Assembly: GCF_014648815.1 (NCBI RefSeq)
Contig: NZ_BMRV01000004.1
Location: 310,001 to 374,000 of the forward strand
DNA from: Streptomyces flaveolus
GTDB taxonomy: Bacteria; Actinomycetota; Actinomycetes; Streptomycetales; Streptomycetaceae
DNA length: 64,000 bases
Direction: 5' to 3'
Shown here: positions 55,420 through 64,000 of the stretch, in pieces
Layout of the letters: each line of letters opens with the position of its first letter
Position numbering within the stretch: position 1 is the first letter of the stretch
Translations under genes and position numbers: made by a program
Notes under the pieces: model-generated
The model's input: the letters and a program-made list of their open reading frames with translations, nothing else
Told to the model about the DNA's origin: nothing
The model's database searches: none

Positions 55420-56199
55420 TCACTCGACAGGCTGGGCGTAGTGCAGGTCCACGGCGCCCGAGTAACCCGGCAGCGTCGCCGTCCCCTCGTCGTCGACCTT
55501 CCAGCCGAGCCCGTACACGTTGACGTACACCATGTAGTTCTGGATCGCCGGCGACTCGGCCAGGGCCTTCTTCAGCCGCTCCGGGTCCCCGACCGCCTGG
55601 ATCTTGTACGGCGGCGAGTAGACGCGTCCCTGGAGGATCAGGGTGTTGCCCACGCACCGCACCGCGCTGGTGGAGATCAGCCGCTGGTCCATGACCTTGA
55701 TGCCCTCGGCGCCGCCCTGCCACAGCGCGTTGACCACCGCCTGCAGATCCTGCTGGTGGATCACCAGGTAGTCGGGCTGCGGCTCGGGATACCCGGGAAG
55801 CTTGGCGGTGGCATCCGGCGGGGCGTCGTCCAGCGTGACCGAGATCGATTCGCCCTTCAGCTCCTGCGTGCCGGTCTTCTCCTCCAGCGCCGCGAGCTTG
55901 GCGTCCTCCGCCTTCGTACTTCCGTCGTCGCGCTCGGCGAGGCTTTCGATGTCGTCCCGCAGGGCCGCGTTGGACTCGTCCAGCTCACCGTTCTTACGGC
56001 TGCGTTCCTGGATGAGATCGGACAACTTCAGCAAAGAGGCGTCCGTGCGGATATTGGTGCCCTTGGCGGTATTGAAGCTGGTGAAGAAAATGAGACCCGC
56101 GAGAGCGAAGACGGCCGCCGTGAGCACCCGCACCGGCCGGAATCGGCGTCCGCGGGCAGGGCTGGATCCCGTCCCGGGGGAGTCGGCAGAATTGCTCAA
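55420..56199 (-). CDS. DUF881 membrane-anchored protein (259 aa)
   Basis: One N-terminal helix ([17 protein letters not shown]), an external coiled coil ([32 protein letters not shown]), then the DUF881 domain (ITVTLDD-like strand, [45 protein letters not shown]). DUF881 proteins accompany sortase and CrgA loci in actinobacteria; function unknown, perhaps divisome-associated. The TTG start has AAGG/GGAG upstream. Divergent from crgA. Confidence 0.85.
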   Translation of the reverse strand: MSNSADSPGTGSSPARGRRFRPVRVLTAAVFALAGLIFFTSFNTAKGTNIRTDASLLKLSDLIQERSRKNGELDESNAALRDDIESLAERDDGSTKAEDAKLAALEEKTGTQELKGESISVTLDDAPPDATAKLPGYPEPQPDYLVIHQQDLQAVVNALWQGGAEGIKVMDQRLISTSAVRCVGNTLILQGRVYSPPYKIQAVGDPERLKKALAESPAIQNYMVYVNVYGLGWKVDDEGTATLPGYSGAVDLHYAQPVE

Positions 56200-56339
56200 C
56201 GTACCCTTATCTCCTTAAGCGCCACGGAAGCACTACGCTAACGGACGCCCGGGGGAGCGCTCAGAGTCCCCTTGTACGCCGCCCCGAGCCCGAACCGTTC
56301 CCTGCGCGGCCACGCAGCGCATCGACAGGAGAGACCCTC

Positions 56340-56594
56340 GTGCCGAAGTCACGTATCCGCAAGAAGGCCGACTACACGCCGCCGCCCGCGAAGCAGGCGG
56401 CCGCCATCAAGCTGACCAACCGCGGTTGGGTCGCACCGGTCATGCTCGCCATGTTCGTCATCGGTCTCGCCTGGATCGTCGTCTTCTATGTCACCGACGG
56501 GTCGCTGCCGATCGACGCGCTGGGCAACTGGAACATCGTGGTGGGCTTCGGTTTCATCGCCGCCGGATTCGGCGTCTCCACGCAGTGGAAGTAG
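56340..56594 (+). CDS. crgA: Cell division protein CrgA (84 aa)
   Basis: Small divisome regulator with a basic N-terminus ([15 protein letters not shown]) and two helices ([22 protein letters not shown] and [16 protein letters not shown]), matching CrgA. In Streptomyces it inhibits FtsZ ring formation and times sporulation septation. The GTG start follows AGGAGAG. It is immediately followed by a DnaA-box cluster. Confidence 0.95.
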   Translation: MPKSRIRKKADYTPPPAKQAAAIKLTNRGWVAPVMLAMFVIGLAWIVVFYVTDGSLPIDALGNWNIVVGFGFIAAGFGVSTQWK

Positions 56595-56606
56595 CTCTCC
56601 CCAGGG

Positions 56607-56823
56607 CTATCCACCGAGTTATCCACAGACCTTGTCCACACGGTGGGGACAAAGAAACGACGATCTGTGGATAACTCGCCGGGCATTGACGCCGGTGTGA
56701 CGGAAGTACCAGCAACCGAAAACCTGTTCGCCCCCTGCCTGACCTGCGGAAACACGGTTCAGTGACAGGGGGCACACCTGTTCCCGCACGCTTTGCACAG
56801 GGTCCGCCACCGGCTGTGGACAA
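56607..56823. other. Cluster of DnaA boxes between crgA and the rhomboid gene
   Basis: Four perfect boxes: TTATCCACA (56619-56627), TTGTCCACA (56632-56640), TGTGGATAA (56666-56674, reverse) and TGTGGACAA (56815-56823, reverse). Near-boxes are TGGGGACAA (56644-56652, one mismatch) and CTATCCACC (56607-56615). Three perfect boxes fall in 56 bp. This is not oriC, because dnaA and dnaN are not flanking. Confidence 0.8.
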
Positions 56824-56831
56824 CGAGCCGC

Positions 56832-57737
56832 TCAGGTGAGCTGGGCGGTTCTCAACAGGGTCAGTCCGACGACGGCCACGAGGACCAGCGCACAGGTGCC
56901 GTACTGCACGAGCGTCCGCCGTTCACGCGGGGCGTGGAGCATGGCGTAGCCGATGACGGCACCGGCGACGAGGCCGCCGATGTGGGCCTGCCAGGCGATG
57001 TCGGCCCAGGTGAAGGTGAAGACCAGGTTGATCGCCAGGAGGACGACGACCGGCCGCATGTCGGCGTTGAGGCGTCGGACCAGCGCGGCGGTGGCGCCGA
57101 AGAGGCCGAAGATCGCACCGGAGGCGCCGAGTGAGGGCTGGTTCGGTGCGGCGATCAGATAGCTGAGGGCGCTGCCGGCCAGTCCGGAGCAGAAGTAGAG
57201 GGCCAGGTAGCGGGCGCGGCCCAGAGCCCCTTCCAGCGGTCCGCCGAGCCACCAGAGGCTGAGCATGTTGAACAGGATGTGCATGTAGCTGCCGTGCAGG
57301 AACATCGCGGTCAGCAGCCGGTACCACTGGCCCTCGGCCACGCCCTCGACGGGTCCGGGGAACGAGATGTAGGCCTGGCCGAGCATCTGGAACTGGTTGG
57401 TGAAGCGGTCACCGACGGAGAGCTGGACCAGGAAGAGGGCCAGGTTGACACCGATCAGCAGCTTGGTGACGAGCCGGGGATCACCGGCGATGGTGCCGCC
57501 GGCGAGCGTGCGCGGCCGGGAGGCGGCGGGGGCGGGTCCGGTGCCGCCGCGGGCGCAGTCGGGGCAGTGGAAGCCGACGGAGGCGTTGACCATGCAGTCG
57601 GGGCAGATGGGACGTTCGCAGCGGGTGCACCGGATGCCGGTCTCGCGGTCGGGGTGGCGATAGCAGCCGGGCAGGCTGTGGGCGGGCGGGGGTGCCTGGC
57701 CGTCCGGGCCCTGCGGGCCGTTCGATGACTGGTCCAT
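56832..57737 (-). CDS. Rhomboid-family intramembrane serine protease with N-terminal zinc finger (301 aa)
   Basis: Catalytic Ser206 in GASGAIFG and His252 in AHIGGLVAG; six or seven helices from residue ~90. Residues 24-61 form a B-box-like zinc finger (CYRHPDRETGIRCTRCERPICPDCM ... FHCPDC, split here for length), typical of actinobacterial rhomboids. It cleaves membrane proteins within helices; substrates unknown. A DnaA box ends 8 bp beyond its stop. Confidence 0.9.
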   Translation of the reverse strand: MDQSSNGPQGPDGQAPPPAHSLPGCYRHPDRETGIRCTRCERPICPDCMVNASVGFHCPDCARGGTGPAPAASRPRTLAGGTIAGDPRLVTKLLIGVNLALFLVQLSVGDRFTNQFQMLGQAYISFPGPVEGVAEGQWYRLLTAMFLHGSYMHILFNMLSLWWLGGPLEGALGRARYLALYFCSGLAGSALSYLIAAPNQPSLGASGAIFGLFGATAALVRRLNADMRPVVVLLAINLVFTFTWADIAWQAHIGGLVAGAVIGYAMLHAPRERRTLVQYGTCALVLVAVVGLTLLRTAQLT

Positions 57738-57859
57738 GGGATCCCCTCCCTTGTCCGTCCGTGTCCGAGAGGCACGCGGCCCCGCCCTTCCTTACGGACG
57801 AGCGGGGCATTTGGTTCCCTTGGGACGCGCCGGCGAGGGCGGCCGGGGAGCCGCGGTGA

Positions 57860-58393
57860 TCAGCTCTGACGGGTCTCGACGACGACCGACTCGATGACCA
57901 CGTCCTTGAGGGGACGGTCGGTGCGGGGGTTCGTCTCCGTGGCGGCGATGGCGTCGACGACCTTCTGGCTGGCCGGGTCGGTGACCTCGCCGAAGATCGT
58001 GTGCTTGCGGGTCAGCCACGTGGTCGGGGAGACGGTGATGAAGAACTGCGAGCCGTTGGTGCCCGGGCCGGCGTTGGCCATGGCCAGGAGGTAGGGCTTG
58101 TCGAAGGCGAGGTCGGGGTGGAACTCGTCCTCGAACTTGTAGCCGGGGCCGCCGGTGCCGTTGCCCAGCGGGTCTCCGCCCTGGATCATGAAGCCGCTGA
58201 TCACCCGGTGGAAGACGGTGCCGTCGTAGAGCCTGTCCGTGGACGTCTGCCCGGTCTCGGGGTTGGTCCACTCACGCTCGCCCTGGGCGAGCTCGACGAA
58301 GTTCCGGACCGTCTTGGGGGCGTGGTTCGGCAGGAGCCGGACGTCGATGTCGCCGTGGTTGGTCTTCAGGGTGGCGTAGAGCTGCTCGGCCAC
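57860..58393 (-). CDS. Cyclophilin-type peptidyl-prolyl isomerase (177 aa)
   Basis: Cytosolic PPIase: VFHRVISGFMIQGGDPLGNG (catalytic Arg), NGSQFFIT and LTRKHTIFGEV are all conserved; no signal peptide. I start at the GTG (MAEQLYATLKTNHGDI) behind GGAAGG at 8 bp; upstream in-frame codons read through intergenic DNA. Monocistronic. Confidence 0.92.
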   Translation of the reverse strand: MAEQLYATLKTNHGDIDVRLLPNHAPKTVRNFVELAQGEREWTNPETGQTSTDRLYDGTVFHRVISGFMIQGGDPLGNGTGGPGYKFEDEFHPDLAFDKPYLLAMANAGPGTNGSQFFITVSPTTWLTRKHTIFGEVTDPASQKVVDAIAATETNPRTDRPLKDVVIESVVVETRQS

Positions 58394-58764
58394 GATGTGC
58401 CTTCCGTCGTCTTGTTGTGCTCCCCGATCCTCGCACGGCCCGTGGTGTACGTCGCCCGGCTGTCGGTCCGGGCCGCGGACGGGTGGGGGCGCTTGAGGGA
58501 ATCCGGGTGGGTACCCATGGGTTGCGAGCGCGGCGCGCCGATCCGTGGCATTGTCGTCGACAGGCTCCTGTTGCCCTGTATTCATCCGTTATTGCCGTTG
58601 ATCGTCCTTTGATCGCATCTCCGGCACCGCGTGCCCCAGGGGGCCCGGCGTCATCGCCCGTGACCCGGATGCCCGTCCGCGCATGCCTGGCTGTGTGTCG
58701 GCAGGCATGATCCGTAAAAGGGTGGAAAGTCGAATTACCGTACGCCACCGAGGAGGAGGAACCC
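58394..58764. other. Divergent intergenic region, cyclophilin / DUF5324
   Basis: 371 bp with no convincing gene, operator or hairpin. Promoters for both neighbours should lie here; the AT-richer stretch near 58710-58740 is the likely start region for the DUF5324 gene. Confidence 0.45.
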
Positions 58765-59469
58765 GTGACCCGCATCGACAGCGTGCGCGCCGCGACCGGT
58801 TCGGCGAAGGACAGCGTGCTGCACGCCGCGGAAGTGGTGGCGCCCTACGCCGACACGGCCAAGGACAGGGCCGCTCACTACGCACAGGAGGCGCGCGTAC
58901 GGCTGGCGCCCAAGGTTTCGCAGGCCGCGTGCCAGGCCCGGCTCCAGTACGGCGCGCATGTCGCGCCTCGGCTGGAGCAGGCCCGTACGCATGTGCCGCC
59001 GAAGATGGACCAGGCCGCTCATGAGGCCGCGGTCCGTACGCGTCTGGCCGCCCGGCAGGCGGCCGACTACTCCCGTCCGGTGATCGAGCAGGCGGTTGCC
59101 GCTGCCGGGCCCGTCAGGGACGAGGCCGCCGCCCGCGGTGCCGCGGCACTGGCCGCGCTGCGGGGTCAGGTCTCGGCCAAGGAGATCCAGAAGCTGACCC
59201 GCAGGCACGAGCGGCGGGCGAGGGCCGGGCGCATCGCCAAGGTCCTGGTGGTGGTGGGCGCCGTCGCGGGCGGTGCCTTCGCGGCCTGGAAGTGGTGGGA
59301 CAAGCAGGCCAACCCGGACTGGCTGGTCGAGCCGCCCGAGGCGACGGAGGTTCCCGAGAGCGGGCGGCTGACGTCGGTGGACGGTACCGGTGGGGCGGTC
59401 CTGGACCCCGAGGTGCAGGCCAAGCAGGCCGAGGACGAGGCCGCCGACGGCGGTGACGAGCCGCGCTGA
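58765..59469 (+). CDS. DUF5324-type Ala-rich helical protein with membrane segment (234 aa)
   Basis: Residues ~1-150 are Ala-rich amphipathic helices with repeating HAAE/YAQEARVRL/ARQAADYS patterns. One hydrophobic segment follows (IAKVLVVVGAVAGGAFAAW, ~155-174), then KWWDKQANPDWL and an acidic tail. This matches the DUF5324 family of streptomycetes; function unknown, perhaps membrane-tethered coiled coil. GGAGGAGGA precedes the GTG. Confidence 0.8.
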   Translation: MTRIDSVRAATGSAKDSVLHAAEVVAPYADTAKDRAAHYAQEARVRLAPKVSQAACQARLQYGAHVAPRLEQARTHVPPKMDQAAHEAAVRTRLAARQAADYSRPVIEQAVAAAGPVRDEAAARGAAALAALRGQVSAKEIQKLTRRHERRARAGRIAKVLVVVGAVAGGAFAAWKWWDKQANPDWLVEPPEATEVPESGRLTSVDGTGGAVLDPEVQAKQAEDEAADGGDEPR

Positions 59470-59506
59470 CGGCTTCCGGGGCGGATCGGTACGCCACCAC
59501 CTCTGT

Positions 59507-59556
59507 ACATCGCCGCGGGGCGGGAGACATCCGGGTCTCCCGCCCCGCGGCGATGT
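59507..59556. terminator. 22-bp perfect hairpin terminator abutting a parS-like site
   Basis: Arms 59507-59528 and 59535-59556 are exact complements (core CCGCGGGGCGGGAG) with a 6-nt loop. It terminates the convergent DUF5324 and uppS genes. Its last two bases are the first two of the parS-like palindrome. Confidence 0.85.
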
Positions 59557-59568
59557 TTCACGTGGAAC
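59555..59568. promoter_or_regulatory. parS: Degenerate parS site
   Basis: GTTTCACGTGGAAC differs from the parS consensus GTTTCACGTGAAAC at one position. Intergenic, between convergent genes, ~33.8 kb from the exact site at 25732. Confidence 0.65.
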
Positions 59569-59577
59569 GTCGGGCGT

Positions 59578-60354
59578 TCAGCGGCCGTAGCGGCGTTCGC
59601 GCAGGGAGTAGGAGCGCAGGGCGCGCAGGAAGTCGATCTCCCGGAAGTCCGGCCAGTAGGTCTCGCAGAAGTACATCTCGGCGTACGCGGACTGCCACAG
59701 GAGGAAGCCGGACAGCCGCTGCTCCCCGGAGGTGCGGATGATGAGGTCGGATTCGGACCGCGCCTTGGAGTACAGGTGCTTGGAGATGTGCTCCATGGTG
59801 AAGGTCTCGATGAACTCGTCGATGTCCCCGCCCTGGGCGCTGTGCTCGGTGAGGGCGGAGCGGACGGCGTCGACGATCTCCCGGCGGCCTCCGTATCCCA
59901 CCGCGACGTCCACCTTGGTCCCGCCCTGTCGCCCCTGGGTGGCGGCGGTGGCGGTCTTGAGCCGGCTCGCGGACTCGGCAGGGAGGAGGTCGAGAGCTCC
60001 GACGACCTCGACGCGCCAGGGGTTGCCGGGCGCGGCCAGCCGCTCCACCACCTCGGCGATGATGTCGATCAGGGGGGTGAGCTGGTCCTCGGGCCGGTGC
60101 AGGTTGTCGTCGGAGAGCATGTAGAGGGTGACGTGCTCGATCTCGGCGGAGTCGCACCAGTGCAGGAAGTCCAGCACCTTCGCACCGCCGGCCCGGTAGC
60201 CCTCCCGCGGGTCCTCGATGCCCGATTCCTTGGCCCAGCGGCGGTTGCCGTCCAGCATGATGCCGATGTGCTGGGGGCGTGGGCGGCCCTCCAGCTCCCT
60301 GACGAGACGCTTCATGTACAGCGCATCGAGTGCGGCTCGTACCTTGGCCCGCAT
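59578..60354 (-). CDS. uppS: Isoprenyl (cis-prenyl) diphosphate synthase, UppS family (258 aa)
   Basis: cis-Prenyltransferase: catalytic Asp35 in IMLDGNRRWAKE, then HVTLYMLSDDNL and C-terminal LIIRTSGEQRLSGFLLWQSAYAEMYF. It builds undecaprenyl-type carrier lipid for the cell wall, or a shorter chain; chain length cannot be read. AAGGGG precedes the ATG. Many streptomycetes have two paralogues. Confidence 0.9.
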   Translation of the reverse strand: MRAKVRAALDALYMKRLVRELEGRPRPQHIGIMLDGNRRWAKESGIEDPREGYRAGGAKVLDFLHWCDSAEIEHVTLYMLSDDNLHRPEDQLTPLIDIIAEVVERLAAPGNPWRVEVVGALDLLPAESASRLKTATAATQGRQGGTKVDVAVGYGGRREIVDAVRSALTEHSAQGGDIDEFIETFTMEHISKHLYSKARSESDLIIRTSGEQRLSGFLLWQSAYAEMYFCETYWPDFREIDFLRALRSYSLRERRYGR

Positions 60355-60782
60355 GCTCTGCCCCTTTCATCTCGTCGGCAGCGACCGGACGGCTCCGGCG
60401 GCGGTGTGCCGCTTGGCACCGCCCCGCAGGGGTGTGGCGCTGGTGCCCTCTGGGGTGACGATATCAAGAGCAGACAGCGCTGCTCCGGTGCCGAGCGGTG
60501 GCCTCGCGCACACCCGTTCCCACCCGGCCATGGTGGGCCGGCGATCCCTGACGTCTCGTCAACTGCCGCGCCGCCGAGCGTCGTTGGCGATCATCCCCGC
60601 GTCGCGGCCGAGCGCGGGTGTTACTGCCGGGACTGCCCGCCGGGGCGGCCATGGGCGGGAGGTCCAGTCCCTGGGGGTCGCGCTGAGCGCCGGCCGGAGA
60701 GCCGCTGCGCACGCTGGGTGACGACGACGCGAAGAACCCGCCCGGCCTGGCGTTTGCGCAGGTCGGACGGGCTCTTGGAGTG
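60355..60782. other. Intergenic region between uppS and tRNA-Ala
   Basis: 428 bp on the uppS upstream side. I see no gene with a ribosome site or family resemblance. The tRNA-Ala terminator is at its right end; the uppS promoter must lie in its left half. Confidence 0.5.
60732..60776 (-). terminator. Imperfect hairpin downstream of tRNA-Ala
   Basis: AAGAACCCGCCCGGCCTG pairs imperfectly with CAGGTCGGACGGGCTCTT around a GC-rich loop. Confidence 0.5.
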
Positions 60783-60855
60783 TGGAGCCTAGGGGAGTCG
60801 AACCCCTGACATCTGCCATGCAAAGACAGCGCTCTACCAACTGAGCTAAGGCCCC
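60783..60855 (-). tRNA. tRNA-Ala (anticodon TGC)
   Basis: 73 nt. Acceptor GGGGCCT pairs with AGGCTCC, D arm AGCTCAGTTGGTAGAGC, anticodon loop TTTGCAT gives TGC (Ala), T arm GGTTCGACTCC. Discriminator A, no encoded CCA. Confidence 0.96.
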
Positions 60856-60905
60856 GGAGGAGACGTCCGGCCGGAGGATCCTCATACCGGCGGTCGCCGC
60901 AGACA

Positions 60906-60936
60906 AGAGTACCGGGTCGCCCCCCGTATCTCACAA
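60906..60936 (-). promoter_or_regulatory. Possible tRNA-Ala promoter
   Basis: Minus-strand TTGTGA and TACTCT separated by 19 bp, ~50 bp upstream of the tRNA. Spacing is slightly long. Confidence 0.35.
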
Positions 60937-61033
60937 ATGATGGGGACTCCCGGGGAAACACCACGCTCCGTAAGATGCTCGGCGTGGTTCGCTGAAGCGA
61001 ACTGCGGTTTTGGGGAAGCGATGGGGAGACGCA

Positions 61034-61582
61034 ATGGACGCCGCACAGCAGGAAGCCACCGCGAGAGCGCGGGAACTGCAGCGGAACTGGTACGGGGAGC
61101 CGCTGGGGGCGCTCTTCCGTAGGCTCATCGACGATCTTGGTCTCAACCAGGCTCGTCTGGCGGGGGTGCTGGGGCTGTCCGCGCCGATGCTGTCGCAGCT
61201 GATGAGCGGGCAGCGGGCGAAGATCGGGAACCCCGCGGTGGTGCAGCGGGTGCAGCTGCTTCAGGACCTGGCGGGGCAGGTCGCGGACGGCAGCGTGAGC
61301 GCGGCCGAGGCCACCGAGCGCATGGACGAGATCAAGAAGTCGCAGGGGGGCTCGGTGCTCAACAACACCACGCAGACGACGAACAGTTCGGGAGCGCCCA
61401 CGGTCAAGCGGGTGGTCCGTGAGATCCAGTCGCTGCTGCGTTCGGTGGCGGCCGCCGGCGACATAATCGACGCCGCGGACGCCCTCTCCCCGTCCCACCC
61501 GGAGCTGGCGGAGTTCCTGCGGGTGTACGGCGCCGGCCGTACCTCCGACGCGGTCGCGCACTACCAGTCCCACCAGAACTGA
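61034..61582 (+). CDS. XRE-type DNA-binding protein (182 aa)
   Basis: Helix-turn-helix at ~25-65 (LFRRLIDDLGLNQARLAGVLGLSAPMLSQLMSGQRAKIGNPAVV), a short helix, a Thr/Asn-rich linker, then a helical C-terminal segment (VVREIQSLLRSVAAAGDIIDAADALSPSHPELAEFLRVYG). Unlike phage repressors it is a conserved streptomycete protein; targets unknown. GGGGAGAC supports the ATG. It lies 79 bp upstream of a Ser/Thr kinase gene, possibly as one transcription unit. Confidence 0.82.
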   Translation: MDAAQQEATARARELQRNWYGEPLGALFRRLIDDLGLNQARLAGVLGLSAPMLSQLMSGQRAKIGNPAVVQRVQLLQDLAGQVADGSVSAAEATERMDEIKKSQGGSVLNNTTQTTNSSGAPTVKRVVREIQSLLRSVAAAGDIIDAADALSPSHPELAEFLRVYGAGRTSDAVAHYQSHQN

Positions 61583-61661
61583 CCCCCGGGGTCCGGCCGT
61601 CGACGGATTCGGCGGCCGGACCCGCGGGGAGTGGCGCGAGGGGGAGGAGCGGCACACAGCC

Positions 61662-63131
<1,470 letters not shown>

Positions 63132-63153
63132 GGCGCGGGCCCGCCGGGGCTCG

Positions 63154-64000
63154 TCAGACGGCCCGGCGTCGGGCCACCGCCGTCCACACGCCGAGCCCCG
63201 CCAGCAGGACGCTGCCGGCGCCGATCCCGCCCACGGCGAGCACCGTCATGGCGACGCCGCCGGCCCGGTCCGCTCCGTCCGCCGACGCCGCCTGCCGGTC
63301 GTGGGCCGACACCTCGAAGACGCCGTCGGGCACGGACTGCCCCGCGTACCCGGGCCCGGCCTGCGCCGTCCCCTCGAGCCGCAGGCGCAGGACCAGCGGG
63401 AAGGGGCCCTCTCCGAAGTCGTCGGCCACCTGGGCCGCGAGGTGCACCACGAGGTAGTAGTCGCCGGCGAACCGCATGCCGCTGACCCGGTCGTCGGTGG
63501 CGTAGCGGTTGGCGTACGCCACCGGTGGCGCGGGAGCGAGGGCGGCCGTGGCCCGACGGCCGGTGTACCCCTTGGCGGCGTCGACGACCTCGCCGCGCAC
63601 GGGGTTGTGCAGGGCGAGGCGCAGCGCACCGGTCGCGTAGCCGGAACCGCTGTCGGTGCTGCCGAGTTCGGCGGCCGCGTACAGTTGCCGGCCCCAGTCG
63701 ACGGGCACCTTGTAGAAGAGCGTCTGTCCGGGCCGGATGTCGTCGCGCCAGGCTCCCTGGCCGACGGGCGTGGCCCGGGCGAAGCCGCTGCCGCCCCGGC
63801 GGCGTTCGGGCTCGCCCGTGAGCGGACCGGGCGAGGCGGAGTTCCATGCCTCGGGTGCCTGTGTGGCGCCGGTGTGCGCAGGGCGTGATTCGGTGACGGC
63901 GGTGAGCTCCAGGCCCCAGGGGTCCGGTGGGGAGTCCTGCGGCCGGGACCGCTCGACGGTGACGTAGTAGGTGCCGGGGTCCTGGCATCGCGTCCCGCCG
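63154..64000 (-). CDS. C-terminal part of a secreted/membrane-anchored protein, truncated by window edge
   Basis: Open to the window end on the minus strand (~282 residues seen). It contains beta-rich extracellular-looking sequence (DPGTYYVTVERSRP, RPGQTLFYKVPVDWGRQLY, FAGDYYLVVHLAAQV), a C-terminal helix (VAMTVLAVGGIGAGSVLLAG) and a short basic end (VARRRAV). Family not recognised. The PGTYYV and GQTLFYKV segments resemble substrate-exposed beta-sandwich domains of peptidase- or VWA-associated membrane proteins. Convergent with the kinase 22 bp away. Confidence 0.75.
   Translation of the reverse strand, partial: GGTRCQDPGTYYVTVERSRPQDSPPDPWGLELTAVTESRPAHTGATQAPEAWNSASPGPLTGEPERRRGGSGFARATPVGQGAWRDDIRPGQTLFYKVPVDWGRQLYAAAELGSTDSGSGYATGALRLALHNPVRGEVVDAAKGYTGRRATAALAPAPPVAYANRYATDDRVSGMRFAGDYYLVVHLAAQVADDFGEGPFPLVLRLRLEGTAQAGPGYAGQSVPDGVFEVSAHDRQAASADGADRAGGVAMTVLAVGGIGAGSVLLAGLGVWTAVARRRAV

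Noticed and set aside
56607..56823. Chromosomal oriC
   Set aside because: Too few boxes, no dnaA/dnaN flanks and no AT-rich tract; the true origin should lie outside the window.
60464..60782. Gene between uppS and tRNA-Ala
   Set aside because: Open frames here run through the tRNA or the terminator and show no start signal or conserved motif.

Overview
This is a very GC-rich chromosomal segment of a Streptomyces. The evidence is the codon use, the GTG/TTG starts, the paired branched-chain keto-acid dehydrogenase clusters, the bacterial proteasome activator, two class E sortases, CrgA, several PASTA or proline-rich Ser/Thr kinases, and an exact ParB parS site. From memory, gene order follows the S. 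coelicolor stretch from about SCO3800 to SCO3861, just left of oriC. The parS sites and extra DnaA boxes fit that placement. I see no insertion sequence, prophage, CRISPR array or biosynthetic cluster; this is conserved core chromosome.

Layout. 1-10.9 kb: acyl-CoA dehydrogenase behind two tandem operator-like repeats, M18 aminopeptidase, small proteins, a nitrilase-family hydrolase, an MFS transporter with a GntR regulator, a secreted D,D-carboxypeptidase, and an autoregulated YtrA-type GntR plus membrane-protein pair. 11-16.1 kb: bkdA1-B1-C1, then divergently an orphan NarL/DevR-type response regulator and a PPOX-family protein with a DevR-like box between them. 16.2-25.7 kb: two divergent Ser/Thr kinases, the proteasome activator, a quinone reductase, a drug-type ABC exporter and a K+ channel. 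25.7-36.5 kb: molybdenum-cofactor genes moeA and mobA, bkdA2-B2-C2 with divergent bkdR, then a TetR regulator, paaH and paaN. The ACCGA-N4-TCGGT palindrome before both bkdA2 and the paaH/paaN promoter suggests shared control. 36.6-43.7 kb: a TrmH-type methyltransferase, HTTM and DUF5819 membrane operon, rhodanese, J-domain-like protein, DUF2252, and a secreted intradiol dioxygenase with a carbohydrate-binding module.

43.8-56.6 kb is the cell-envelope and division block: tRNA-Leu, fhaA, fhaB, PP2C phosphatase, SEDS protein, class B PBP and PASTA kinase pknB on the + strand. Convergent to it is an operon of a DUF881 protein, a 53-aa membrane protein, pabA and two sortases; crgA follows. Phosphorylation (PknB), dephosphorylation (PstP) and FHA readers probably tune the SEDS/PBP synthase pair, as in other actinobacteria. 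56.6-64 kb: a DnaA-box cluster, rhomboid protease, cyclophilin, DUF5324, a second (degenerate) parS, a prenyl diphosphate synthase, tRNA-Ala, an XRE-type protein, another Ser/Thr kinase and a truncated secreted or membrane protein.

Most operons show 1-4 bp stop/start overlaps (ATGA, GTGA, TGATG), which fixed many start codons. Functional calls rest on family motifs read by eye, and no database search was possible.
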